This document shows positions 7,237-15,159 of a stretch of 55,342 nucleotides of DNA, one piece after another; position 1 is the first letter of the stretch, and each line of letters begins with the position of its first letter. The translations under genes were made by a program, and so were the position numbers. This DNA is from Acidobacteriota bacterium (GTDB taxonomy: Bacteria > Acidobacteriota > Vicinamibacteria > Vicinamibacterales > JAFNAJ01): contig JAHDVP010000001.1 in NCBI GenBank assembly GCA_023384575.1, forward strand, positions 1-55,342. The letters run 5' to 3'. The notes under the pieces are model-generated. The model was not told the origin of the DNA and did not search any database. It saw only the letters and a list, made by a program, of their open reading frames with translations.

Positions 7237-9225
7237 ATGTTGCGGACACTCGTCGATGCGCGTCGAGTCGTCGCCCTTGGGGTGGCCGGGTGCGTGGGCG
7301 CGTGGGGGCTTTCGACATACCCGTTCTCGACCCAGAACCCGTTCCTGGGGCTGATCGCCCTCGAGGCTCCGGGCGTGTGTCGCGCGCTGGCGTATGGCTA
7401 CGCCACCCTCTGGTTCACGACGCCCTTCTACGCCGCATCCCTGATCGGATCGCTGGTCGCGATCATCGTGTATGGCTATGCACCGTCCGAGGCTGCGCGC
7501 CCCCTGCCGTCGTATCCGGAGCCCGAGTCGCGACCGACACCGATGCTCGTGTTGGGCGAACGCCACTTCGATACCGAGCCCGGCCGCGCGCCCGCGCCGA
7601 CATGGCTCACGGTGCCTCAACGCGGGCTCTATACCGGCATCATGATCCTCGGCGCAGTGGGCACCGGCAAGACGTCGGCGTGCATGTATCCCTACGTCGA
7701 CCAGTTGCTGCGATGGCGAGCCGATGACGAGGCGCGGAAGGTGGGCGGCTTGGTGCTGGAGGTGAAGGGCGACTTCTGTGTCCAGGTGAGGACCATGCTG
7801 AAGCGCGCCGGCCGCGCCGACGACTACCTCGAGGTCGGGCTCGATACCGGCTATTGCTACAACCCGCTTCACAACGACCTCGACCCGTACGCCGTGGCCT
7901 ATGCCGTAGCCACGTTGCTGAACAACCTGTTCGGGAAATCGAAGGAACCCTTCTGGCAGCAGGCGTACACCGACCTGCTCAAGTTCGTCATCCTGCTGCG
8001 ACGCATCGCCGAGGGCTACACGACGTTCTCGGAGGTGTACCGCTACATCCTCGACGACAAGCAGATCGACCAGGACATTCGACGGCTCATGGCGTCGATG
8101 GACAAGGCTCCTGACGTCCTGATCATCCCGAACGAGGCGCACGAGGCACATTGCCGGCACCGGCCGTGGCGGCACTGGTTCGAGGAGGACGCGCATCACA
8201 TGGCGCATCCCTATCAGGCCGACCTCGAGACCTTCCTTGATGCGCACCACGTGCCCTACGTGGTGCAGCAGACGAAGAGCCATGGGTGGACCGCCAGGAA
8301 GCAACAACTCGAAGCCGTCCAGCGTTGGTACAACTTGGGCTGGAGCAAGCTCGACGGCCGCCTCCGGTCATCGATCGTCGAGGGCGTCGTCGTGTTCCTG
8401 TCGCTGTTCGACGACAACCCCGCCGTGCATCGCGCGTTCTGTCCGCCGCGGAGCACCTATCTCGGCGACCCTGCTCCTGGAGACCCGAAGCCCCTGCCGC
8501 CGCTTGCCAACCTGCTCGAGGGCGGCAAGGTGCTGGCCCTGAACTTCCCGGTCGGGCTGAACCCGGGCCTGGCTCGCATCCTCGGTGTGATGCTGAAGCT
8601 CGACTTTCAGCGTGCCGTGCTCCAGCGCATCCCGAAGATCAGCGCCGACCCGAAGCGCACATGGCGTGACCTGCTGTTCGTGTGCGACGAGTACCACGCC
8701 TTCGCTACCGTGGGCGAGACCGACCCGACCGGCGACGAACGCACGTTCGCTCTATCACGCCAGGCGCGATTGATGCCCATCGTCGCCACTCAGAGCATTA
8801 GCTCCTTGCGCTCAGCGTTGCCCGGGGACGAGAGCTGGCGGACGCTGATGCAGTGCTTCCGCACGAAGGTGTTCCTCGCGACCAGCGACGAGTTCACCGC
8901 GAGGACGGCTGCGGAGCTCTGCGGGCGGCGAGACCGGCTGAAGGCGCACTACAGCATCTCGGAGTCCGGCCGGGACTCCCACATCTCGCTCCTGACCGGC
9001 ACGCCGACGGCCGCCAAGCAGTCGCTCAGCGCGAGCAAGAGCTACGCGCCGCATCACGAGTTCATCTTTGCGCCCAGAGTGTTCACGCAATTGCAGAACG
9101 CCCAGGCCATCGCCTTGCCCTACGACGGCATCAACCCCTTGCCGCCGCAGTACTGCTACCTGAAGCCGCACTACCTGGACGTGCAGACCAGCTACTTCGA
9201 CCACCTGGAGCGGGGCGCCCTATGA
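7237..9225 (+). CDS. virD4: VirD4/TraG-family type IV coupling protein
   Basis: 662 residues from ATG 7237 (GGAAGGAGGG upstream); the longer frame from 7090 overlaps the preceding gene. Two N-terminal membrane segments (about 8-28 and 60-85) are followed by the P-loop ATPase domain: Walker A GAVGTGKT at residues 139-146 and Walker B LLFVCDEYH at 479-487. QARLMPIVATQSISSL downstream is the conserved coupling-protein sensor motif. VirD4 proteins hexamerise at the inner membrane and deliver the relaxase-DNA complex to the T4SS channel. The all-alpha domain lies between the Walker motifs. The stop overlaps the virB11 start (ATGA). Confidence 0.92.
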   Translation: MLRTLVDARRVVALGVAGCVGAWGLSTYPFSTQNPFLGLIALEAPGVCRALAYGYATLWFTTPFYAASLIGSLVAIIVYGYAPSEAARPLPSYPEPESRPTPMLVLGERHFDTEPGRAPAPTWLTVPQRGLYTGIMILGAVGTGKTSACMYPYVDQLLRWRADDEARKVGGLVLEVKGDFCVQVRTMLKRAGRADDYLEVGLDTGYCYNPLHNDLDPYAVAYAVATLLNNLFGKSKEPFWQQAYTDLLKFVILLRRIAEGYTTFSEVYRYILDDKQIDQDIRRLMASMDKAPDVLIIPNEAHEAHCRHRPWRHWFEEDAHHMAHPYQADLETFLDAHHVPYVVQQTKSHGWTARKQQLEAVQRWYNLGWSKLDGRLRSSIVEGVVVFLSLFDDNPAVHRAFCPPRSTYLGDPAPGDPKPLPPLANLLEGGKVLALNFPVGLNPGLARILGVMLKLDFQRAVLQRIPKISADPKRTWRDLLFVCDEYHAFATVGETDPTGDERTFALSRQARLMPIVATQSISSLRSALPGDESWRTLMQCFRTKVFLATSDEFTARTAAELCGRRDRLKAHYSISESGRDSHISLLTGTPTAAKQSLSASKSYAPHHEFIFAPRVFTQLQNAQAIALPYDGINPLPPQYCYLKPHYLDVQTSYFDHLERGAL

Positions 9226-10226
9226 GCAGCCTGGACCGCATCCTGCCGTTCCTCCGGCCGATCGAGGACCTGCTCGTCGACCCGACCGTCACCGAGGTCA
9301 TGGTCAACGCGGGCGGACGACACGTCTTCGTGGAGCGTCAGGGCACGGTCGAAGCGGTCCCCGACCGGACGCTGGAAGTGCGCAACCTGACGGTCGCGAT
9401 CAAGAACATCGCGCGGGCTTGCGGGGACGAGATCTCCGACATGCAGCCCATCCTCGACGCGCGGCTCGAGGACGGCTCCCGCGTGGCCGCCATGTTCCCG
9501 CCGTGCTCGGTGGACGGGCCGACGTTGACGGTGAGGAAGTTCACGAAGCGGTATGCGCTCGACGACCTCGTCGCTGTCGGCACGCTGACGGAGGACGTCG
9601 CGGGGTTCCTGCGACAAGCCGTCGCCGACCGTCAGAACATCCTCATCTCCGGCGGCACCGGGACCGGCAAGACCACGGTCCTCAACGCGCTCGCGGAGAC
9701 CATCCCGCCTGAGGACCGGATCGTGCTCATCGAGGAGACCTCCGAGATTCGCATCGACAAGCCCAACCTCGTGCGCTTCGAGGCGCGCCGCGCCCAGACC
9801 CCGCTCGGTCAGGAGGCGCCGCTGCCGGCGGTGTCGATCGCCGACCTCGTGAGAGCGACCTTACGTCACCGACCGGATCGCATCATCGTCGGCGAAGTGC
9901 GGGGCCCGGAAGCCTTCGACCTACTGCAGGCTCTGAACACGGGACACCTCGGGAGCCTGACAACGATCCACGCGAATGCGGCGGAGCAGGCACTGACGCG
10001 GCTCGCGCACTGCGTGCTGACGGCGAACGTGGGGTTACCGCATCGAAGTGTGCGGGAGGCGATTGCTTTGGCGGTGCACCTGGTCGCGCACCTGGCGCGG
10101 GTTGGGGGCCGGCGGGTGGTGACGGAGGTGGTCCGCCTCAGGGAGTACGAGCAGCAGGGGGACCGGTTCGTCGTGGAGTCCACAGCCGACCGTTCCGTCG
10201 AACCACGAGTGGGAATGCCACCGTGA
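9222..10226 (+). CDS. virB11: VirB11/TrbB-family secretion ATPase
   Basis: 334 residues from ATG 9222, coupled to virD4. The N-terminal domain contains [19 protein letters not shown]. The C-terminal RecA-like domain has Walker [10 protein letters not shown] from about residue 144, an Asp box ([13 protein letters not shown]), Walker B ([19 protein letters not shown]) and a His box ([18 protein letters not shown]). VirB11 is the hexameric cytoplasmic motor that switches the T4SS between pilus assembly and DNA export. It is the last transfer gene in this run. A divergent decayed copy of its middle part occurs at 12051-12296. Confidence 0.92.
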   Translation: MSSLDRILPFLRPIEDLLVDPTVTEVMVNAGGRHVFVERQGTVEAVPDRTLEVRNLTVAIKNIARACGDEISDMQPILDARLEDGSRVAAMFPPCSVDGPTLTVRKFTKRYALDDLVAVGTLTEDVAGFLRQAVADRQNILISGGTGTGKTTVLNALAETIPPEDRIVLIEETSEIRIDKPNLVRFEARRAQTPLGQEAPLPAVSIADLVRATLRHRPDRIIVGEVRGPEAFDLLQALNTGHLGSLTTIHANAAEQALTRLAHCVLTANVGLPHRSVREAIALAVHLVAHLARVGGRRVVTEVVRLREYEQQGDRFVVESTADRSVEPRVGMPP

Positions 10227-10528
10227 GCACGGGGTCCGAGATACCGCGCGCGCCTTGGCGACATTCACCTGGTCGCTGGTCATCACGAAAGGCTGAGCGC
10301 CAGCCTTCAACTCCGAAGACCGGGGCGCCCACACGGAACGGCGCCGAGTGCCCACACGGGGGAGCGCGGACTCTGGAGGGCGAAGGCCGAGCATGGATTG
10401 AGGCTGAACGGTCGCGTGGGGTAGAGTCCCGCGACGGATGCGTCCTCGATGGAGGCGCTGTTCCAACCGTTCGAAGCTCGCCCATGCGTCGCGTGTCGGA
10501 CCACAGGCGCTTCCACCGGAGGCGGAGA
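10227..10528. other. Intergenic region between virB11 and TlpA-type cargo gene
   Basis: Open frames run through it but encode low-complexity Arg/Ser-rich peptides. It marks the change from transfer operon to cargo, so the promoter of the next gene should be here, but I recognise no clear -35/-10 pair. An in-frame ATG at 10484 could extend the next protein by 15 residues. Confidence 0.4.
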
Positions 10529-11980
10529 ATGAGCCCTCGCGTGCGGCTGTCGGAGTTCCTCACCTGCCTGCCGATTGCGGTCAGCCTATGCTTTGCGCCG
10601 GCACTGTGGGCTCAGGTCGAGCCACCGACTCCTGCGGACCTCGTTGGGGTTTGGGCGAACGCCGACCCCAACGGAGACGTCACGGAGATCGCAATCCGGC
10701 AGACGGACACCGGGCTTTCCGTACGAGTCTGGGCCGCGTGCGCACCCGCTGACTGCGATTGGGGAGACGAGGTCGCTCGCTGGTGGAGTGGCAGTCTCGT
10801 TGCGACGTACGGGCAGGGCTTCGTCACCGACCACCTACAGCTCATTCCCCGACCTGACGGTGGGCTGGTGCTGCTCCGTCATGGGGAGTTCCACGACGGT
10901 TCAGGCAGAGGCGACATCAAGTCTGCCGAGTTCTTCCGGCGCAAGGCAGTCGCACCGGACTCTGCCGCAAGCCGTGATGCGCAGCTGATCCTGAACCGCG
11001 TCGCTGAGATGTACCGCAGCCTGCCGCCTTCGCGCTTCGCCTTCGCGCGAACGGTGCTTCGCTCGAAAGACACCGCCGTCACGCGCAGTGTGACGGAGAT
11101 CGATTTGCGCTACTCCCCGCCGAACACCTGGCGCAGGGAATGGAAGGCTCAGGGCGAAAGGGTCGTGGAGATCGCCGACGGGCAGACCCTCTGGACGGTC
11201 TACCCCGACTCCAACGAGTACGAGAGCCAGCCGCAAGGCACGAGTCGCCTCATGCCCCTCGACCTCGACTACGTGAACCTCAACGTCTCGAGATCCTCGT
11301 CAATGCTCGACCGGCGCGAGCGGCTGGATAACGGTGTCGAGTGTGCCGTCGTGCGGCTCGACCTCGGGCGCGGCTTTACGCGGGACCTCTGGATCGACAC
11401 GTCAACGCATGTCGTGTGGAAGGACCTGACCGTCGGGGCCTACACGATCGAGGTCGTGTTCTCAGAGGTGCAGGTGGGGACATCGGTCTCTGGAGTCTTC
11501 AGGTACGACCCGAGTGAATCGCGCGGGCTCGACCGAGCTCGGGCTGAACGCGAGGCTCCGGAGTCCCTCGTGGGTACGACGGCTCCCGACATCGAGCTTC
11601 CTGACCTTGACGGTCGACGGGTCCGCCTCCGCGACCTGCGTGGCAAGGTCGTGCTGCTGGACTTCTGGGCAACATGGTGCGGGCCTTGTCGTGAGGCCCT
11701 CCCGACGCTCGAGGTCGTCCACCGTGGGCTCAAGGAGAAGGGGTTGGTGGTGTTGGGCGTGAACCCAGAAGCCCCGTCGCTGGCACGACAGTTCCTGTTC
11801 AGGGAAAACCTGACGTTCACTTCGTTGGTCGATGCTGACGAGGAGGCTGTGCGAGCGTTTCGGGTTTCCGGATGGCCCACTCAGGTTCTCATTGATCGTG
11901 ACGGCAAGATTACCCTTTACTCGAGTGGCACGAACGAACGAAGGCTCGTGGCGGCCCTGCGGGCAGCAGGCGCTTGGTGA
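10529..11980 (+). CDS. Secreted three-domain thiol-disulfide protein (TlpA/ResA-type C-terminus)
   Basis: 483 residues from ATG 10529 (GGAGGCGGAG upstream). A signal peptide (residues 1-29, cleaved near ALWAQ) is followed by three parts. Residues about 35-140 contain LVGVWANADPNGDVTEIAI and VRVWAACAPADCDWGD, a Cys-containing beta domain seen at the front of other exported proteins. Residues about 150-300 look like a LolA/DUF2092-type lipid-binding fold (AEMYRSLPPSRFAFARTV, then a TLWTVYPDSNEYES segment). Residues about 345-483 are a thioredoxin domain with the active site FWATWCGPC (Cys384 and Cys387) and a cis-Pro region SGWPTQVLIDRDG. It is likely a periplasmic or outer-surface thiol oxidoreductase. 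It is cargo, not part of conjugation. Confidence 0.8.
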   Translation: MSPRVRLSEFLTCLPIAVSLCFAPALWAQVEPPTPADLVGVWANADPNGDVTEIAIRQTDTGLSVRVWAACAPADCDWGDEVARWWSGSLVATYGQGFVTDHLQLIPRPDGGLVLLRHGEFHDGSGRGDIKSAEFFRRKAVAPDSAASRDAQLILNRVAEMYRSLPPSRFAFARTVLRSKDTAVTRSVTEIDLRYSPPNTWRREWKAQGERVVEIADGQTLWTVYPDSNEYESQPQGTSRLMPLDLDYVNLNVSRSSSMLDRRERLDNGVECAVVRLDLGRGFTRDLWIDTSTHVVWKDLTVGAYTIEVVFSEVQVGTSVSGVFRYDPSESRGLDRARAEREAPESLVGTTAPDIELPDLDGRRVRLRDLRGKVVLLDFWATWCGPCREALPTLEVVHRGLKEKGLVVLGVNPEAPSLARQFLFRENLTFTSLVDADEEAVRAFRVSGWPTQVLIDRDGKITLYSSGTNERRLVAALRAAGAW

Positions 11981-12050
11981 CCACCAAGCTTCACCAGCGA
12001 CTCGCGGAACGACCGCTCCTCGCCCGTCCAGCCCACCGCCTTCGCCCTCA

Positions 12051-12296
12051 CGCGTGGCCGCCGTATTCCCGCCCTGCTCGGTGGACGAGCCGCCGCTCTG
12101 GGTGAGGAAGTCCACCAGGCTGTTCGCGCTCGCAATCTGGCCGCCGTCGGAACGCTGACGGACGCCTCTCGCCGATCACGAGCACGCCGAAGCCGAGGAT
12201 GTCGAGGTTGCGGGGCTCCTCCGACACGCCGTCGCCGACCGTCAGAACATCTTCATCTCCCGCGGCACCGGCACTGGCAAGACGACGGTGCTCACG
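12051..12296 (+). pseudogene. Decayed virB11 fragment
   Basis: Nucleotide similarity to intact virB11 is visible over the segment that encodes its residues about 87-150. GCGTGGCCGCC leads into TGCTCGGTGGACG. GCCGTCGCCGACCGTCAGAA, GGCACCGG and CGGTGCTCA follow, covering the Walker A region. An extra stretch of about 27 bases after the GCTGACGGA block, plus substitutions and frame changes, make it non-functional. The divergence is too high for a recent duplicate of the gene at 9222. It more likely comes from another, related transfer system, or is an old duplication. Confidence 0.75.
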
Positions 12297-12589
12297 AGCA
12301 GGTCGGCGACAGGTCATCTCTGCCTGCCGCATCGGAACCGCGAACGGGACACTTATCGAGGTCGCCGCCTTGGCGATCGCACCGCCCAACCATGGCCCTG
12401 GTGAGGCTATGACTCCAGCGCCAATCCCTGGCTTGTGCCTGCATCCGCTGACGGCAAACGACTGTGTCGGAGGAACTTGACCGCTTGCCCGTCGCACGCG
12501 CAGAATCCCGACCAGGCGGTGCCTCGCAGGGTGGAGCCGGGTGCTCTAGCCTTCAGATACCAGCAAATGGCACCGGAGTTCTATAGAAA
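12297..12589. other. Degenerate intergenic sequence before the cassette array
   Basis: No convincing gene. A CTGCCGCATCG string near 12328 recalls the LPHR codons of virB11, so the tail of the decayed copy may extend here, but the match is too short to assert. No integron integrase or part of one was seen on either strand. Confidence 0.35.
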
Positions 12590-12596
12590 GTTAGGC
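12590..12596 (+). other. Upstream recombination core (attI-like or secondary site)
   Basis: AGAAAG|TTAGGC is the 5' junction of cassette 1. No hairpin of the attC type ends here, so the target was either an attI-like site or a secondary GTT site. Joining the outer flanks gives ATAGAAAG + TTACTCCCC as the inferred empty site. Confidence 0.65.
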
Positions 12597-12659
12597 ATTC
12601 CAGAAAGGCGTACGGACTTGCCATTTTGCCCCTTCGTCAAGACCTTGCGGCAGAGATTC

Positions 12660-13427
12660 ATGCTGGTCGTTGCGTTCACGTGCATGACGGTAGGTCTGTC
12701 CGCTCAACAGTCACCCAAGGCCGAGGCGACCTGGCAGCAATTCGGCGAGAATTCCAGACTCATCGCGTACTACCGAGAAGCCGCCAGCAATAGCGAGGGG
12801 CATGTCGTCGTTTGGGTGCTCTATGACTACAAGACGGCACAGGAGTCGGAGCGTAGCGGCAGGAGATATCTTTCTCAGAAGGGCCAGCAAGAGGTCGACT
12901 GCACTGGCGGTCGCAGCCGAACGGTGTCATTTAGCTGGCACTCCGAACAAATGGGCAACGGCCGGGTTGTCTACTCTAGTACGACCGCGACCTCGTGGGA
13001 GCCCAGCTCTCCAGATAGCATCGCGCGGGCGCTCGCCGCAGTTGTCTGCGTGCCTGGCAGCAGTCCCCGATTCGCCTCTCAAAAAGATCAGGATGAATTC
13101 CTCGCGGCAACCTTGAGGAGGTCTGCAGGAGAGTTGAACGCTCAGACGCCGCTTCGACTCGACGAAGATACTCAAGTAATGAGCGTCCTCGCACTCCAGA
13201 AGACATTGACATTCAATCTGAGGCTGCCTCGGGTGTCGTCCGCGGCGGTTGACCGGAGTGTGGTCGAGCGTACTGCATTGGAGAATCTGAACCACACGGT
13301 GTGCCAAAGCAAGGCGACTCGAGACTTGATCGACATGGGCGTTCAGTATGTCTACCTTTATTACGGAAACGACGACAAATTGATCGTGCGTGTTGTGATC
13401 AACAAGTATCGTTGCGGAGACTGGTAG
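12660..13427 (+). CDS. Secreted protein with surface-adhesin-E-like domain (cassette 1)
   Basis: 255 residues if started at ATG 12660; in-frame TTG codons at 12645 and 12618 would give a better signal peptide (RQRF before MLVVAFTCMTVGLSAQ). ATG 12567 lies outside the cassette and is not favoured. After the signal peptide comes WQQFGENSRLIAYYREAAS, then VVVWVLYDYKTAQ, QQEVDCTGGRSRTVSFSWHS and a closing VVCVPG. This pattern and spacing match the adhesin E family of exported proteins. The C-terminal half (about 145-255) is a second domain (LTFNLRLPRV, VCQSKATRDLIDMGVQYVYL, ending NKYRCG) of a type seen in other small exported proteins. Its role is unknown; binding or entry-exclusion functions are possible. 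Confidence 0.7.
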   Translation: MLVVAFTCMTVGLSAQQSPKAEATWQQFGENSRLIAYYREAASNSEGHVVVWVLYDYKTAQESERSGRRYLSQKGQQEVDCTGGRSRTVSFSWHSEQMGNGRVVYSSTTATSWEPSSPDSIARALAAVVCVPGSSPRFASQKDQDEFLAATLRRSAGELNAQTPLRLDEDTQVMSVLALQKTLTFNLRLPRVSSAAVDRSVVERTALENLNHTVCQSKATRDLIDMGVQYVYLYYGNDDKLIVRVVINKYRCGDW

Positions 13428-13449
13428 ATGTTGGCTGCCATACGGGGAT

Positions 13450-13525
13450 GCCTAACTTGGCATGCAGCCGACAGCGGCGCGTGTCAGGATGAGCGCCGCT
13501 GCGGCTGATGTGCCCGTCGTTAGGC
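13450..13525 (+). other. attC recombination site of cassette 1
   Basis: R'' GCCTAAC (13450-13456) and R' GTTAGGC (13519-13525) are exact complements. Inside, CAGCCGACAGCGGCGC pairs with GCGCCGCTGCGGCTG with one extra A that would be extrahelical, followed by an unpaired terminal region. 76 bases long, a normal attC size. The structure, with asymmetric extrahelical bases and conserved outer boxes, is what single-strand attC recombination by IntI needs. It begins 22 bases after the stop codon of the cassette 1 gene. Confidence 0.88.
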
Positions 13526-13553
13526 GGACGCACACAGAGCGACCAAAGAGGCG

Positions 13554-14171
13554 ATGACCAACGACGAACTGCGAGATGAGCGCGTCGGCGTCATGGGTGA
13601 GAAACTGGGTAATTTCTACCATGACCTGGAGAATGAACTCGCGTGGCTCATGCGAAAGCACCGGGAGCTGGGCGAACTGTTCGCCGAGGACGACGCTCAG
13701 ATAGCGTTGTTGAACCGCGTGGCTTCGAACTTCTTCTTCTTTCTGAAGCGGATGTACTTCGAAGACGCACTCTTGCACATCGCGCGGCTCACAGACCCGG
13801 CCGAAACAGGCGGGCGCGTACGACAAGCCAACCTCACCATCCAAGCGTTACAGTTTGTTGTTACGGATGCGACCCTCCAAACCCGTGTTCGGCGCGCCGT
13901 CGATGCCGCGCTGGGCGCAAGCCACTTCGCCCGCGATTGGCGGAACAAGCGGCTCGCTCACGCAGATCTCGTCCTATACCGGCAAGGCTCGGCATCCGGC
14001 CTGCCCGACGTCCGGCAGCAAGACATCGCCAAGGCGGCAGCTGCAATCGCGGAGCCGCTCAAACTCGTGGCGGATCATTTTGGAGTGCCGGTAGCGCTCC
14101 TGGGTCTGGGCGATCCATGGGGAGCCCGAGCGCTGGTTGAATACTTGCGCAGGGTCGACGGCGCTGCCTGA
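13554..14171 (+). CDS. AbiU2-like HEPN-domain protein (cassette 2, gene 1)
   Basis: 205 residues from ATG 13554 (AAAGAGG upstream). All-helical. The FYHDLENELAWLMRKHREL, FFFFLKRMYFEDALLHIAR and LTDPAETGG segments match the AbiU2-type HEPN family. The motif R130-N131-K-R-L-A-H136 fits the HEPN ribonuclease signature R-N-x4-H, so the catalytic pair is intact. HEPN proteins of this kind act as RNA-cleaving toxins in abortive infection and toxin-antitoxin systems. Here it travels with a DUF2569 membrane protein gene in one cassette, 29 bases apart. A defence role is inference from the family. Confidence 0.75.
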   Translation: MTNDELRDERVGVMGEKLGNFYHDLENELAWLMRKHRELGELFAEDDAQIALLNRVASNFFFFLKRMYFEDALLHIARLTDPAETGGRVRQANLTIQALQFVVTDATLQTRVRRAVDAALGASHFARDWRNKRLAHADLVLYRQGSASGLPDVRQQDIAKAAAAIAEPLKLVADHFGVPVALLGLGDPWGARALVEYLRRVDGAA

Positions 14172-14200
14172 TTGGCGTCTCCAAACTGATAACAAGGCCT

Positions 14201-14794
14201 ATGGACCCAGCTGCAATCGTCCTCGTGGCGCTACTTCCGGTTGCGGTACTCATGCTCATCGCGTGGGGTGTTGCGCGATGGATCAAGCGCATCGGGGCGA
14301 AAGTCCCGAACGCGAGAGCCGCTCCTGCGACAGAACCTGCTGGGGTGGGCGGCTGGCTCCTACTCCTGACGCTTGGTCTCGTATTCTTGGGCCCACTACT
14401 CGGCGCCGGTCGCATCAATGCGGACTTCATGGCGGCGGAATCGCAGTTTCCCAATCTCAAGACCGTTGACGCGTGGGCGACGCTGAAGCAGGCGACTTGG
14501 CTGGTCTACCTCCCGATCTCGTGTTTGAGCGTATATGCGGGCTACGGTCTTCTGAAACGACGGAACCGCTCTGTGGTGAGGCGCGCTCAGTTAGCCCTGT
14601 GGGTGATAGGGCCGCTCGCCACCGTCGTCATCGGTTTGGTGCTTCCCAGAGCCATTGTGGGCGACGCTGATGCCGGCCCGGAGTTCATCGGCGGTCTCAT
14701 CGCTTCTGCGCTCGTCGCTTCCGTGTGGACGGCGTACTTATCGAGGTCGAAGCGGGTGAATGCCACCTACGGAGCGGCCGATACTGCCGCCTAA
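14201..14794 (+). CDS. DUF2569-type membrane protein (cassette 2, gene 2)
   Basis: 197 residues with four to five hydrophobic segments (about 4-24, 51-70, 96-122, 128-150 and 160-182). GVGGWLLLLTLGLVFLGPLL after a Pro/Ala linker is the hallmark start of DUF2569 proteins, which have no defined function. The stop codon TAA at 14792-14794 lies inside the attC R'' box GCCTAAC, an arrangement typical of integron cassettes. It may share a transcript with the HEPN gene 29 bases upstream. Whether the two cooperate is unknown. Confidence 0.75.
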   Translation: MDPAAIVLVALLPVAVLMLIAWGVARWIKRIGAKVPNARAAPATEPAGVGGWLLLLTLGLVFLGPLLGAGRINADFMAAESQFPNLKTVDAWATLKQATWLVYLPISCLSVYAGYGLLKRRNRSVVRRAQLALWVIGPLATVVIGLVLPRAIVGDADAGPEFIGGLIASALVASVWTAYLSRSKRVNATYGAADTAA

Positions 14795-14863
14795 CATCCG
14801 CTTGCAGCCGACGGTGACCCCCGCGATCATTAGGCCACCGCGGCTGAAGCGGCAACGTTACTC
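14789..14863 (+). other. attC recombination site of cassette 2
   Basis: R'' GCCTAAC at 14789-14795. The arms CCGCTTGCAGCCGACGGTG and CACCGCGGCTGAAGCGG pair with two extra bases (G and A) bulged on one side. R' starts with G at 14857, and the bases after it (TTACTC) belong to the flanking DNA. The circular form (G plus cassette start TTAGGC) restores GTTAGGC, the perfect complement of R''. 75 bases long. Confidence 0.88.
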
Positions 14864-15159
14864 CCCAGTAACGCCGATCTGGCGAGAAGCCGCTGCACGC
14901 CCGCGCCGGGCGCCAGACTGGCGGCCGTTCTGGTGGGGGGGCCAGCGCCGATGTTGAAGCCCCGCAACATGCGCGCTTGGCGCCGCCCTGTAAGTTTTCT
15001 CCCGCTCCCCGCGTCTATATAGACAAGTAGACGGCCCCTTCCGTCACCACGCACCCGCCCTCAGGGCTCGTGCGTCCTGCCTCGTCCCTCGCGTCCTCAG
15101 GATGTCCAGGGACCCCAGCCGCGCCGTCGATCTCAGATCCGCGGTGCCCCGGAGGACCT
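14864..15159. other. Intergenic region after the cassette array
   Basis: No gene seen. It contains a GGCGCC-rich hairpin-forming stretch (about 14905-14925) and the 12-base palindrome at 15013-15024. GGAGGA at 15151-15156 is the ribosome site of the next gene. Confidence 0.4.
15013..15024. promoter_or_regulatory. A/T-centred palindrome, possible operator or promoter element
   Basis: GTCTATATAGAC is a perfect 12-base palindrome followed by AAGTAGAC, a partial repeat of the half site. It is an A/T island in GC-rich DNA about 135 bases upstream of the SpoVG-like gene and may regulate the maintenance block. Confidence 0.4.

Larger units (their letters stand above)
12591..14857 (+). mobile_element. 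Integron-type gene cassette array without integrase (CALIN)
   Basis: Three G|TTRRRY-type junctions (after 12590, 13519 and 14857) divide the region into cassette 1 (12591-13519, 929 bases) and cassette 2 (13520-14857, 1,338 bases). Each cassette begins TTAGGC and carries near its 3' end an attC whose R'' box is GCCTAAC. When each cassette is closed into a circle its R' becomes GTTAGGC, the exact complement of its own R''. This is the fingerprint of cassettes inserted by an integron integrase. All three genes point the same way. Base composition is visibly richer in A+T than the flanking element genes. No intI is in the window. Confidence 0.85.

Noticed and set aside
10223-10528. Extending the TlpA-type protein back to a GTG overlapping the virB11 stop
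   Set aside because: The extension would place about 100 charged residues before a clear signal peptide; ATG 10529 has a good ribosome site.
14171-14201. A third attC between the HEPN and DUF2569 genes
   Set aside because: Only 29 bases separate the genes, too short for an attC, and no GCCTAAC/GTTAGGC pair is present.
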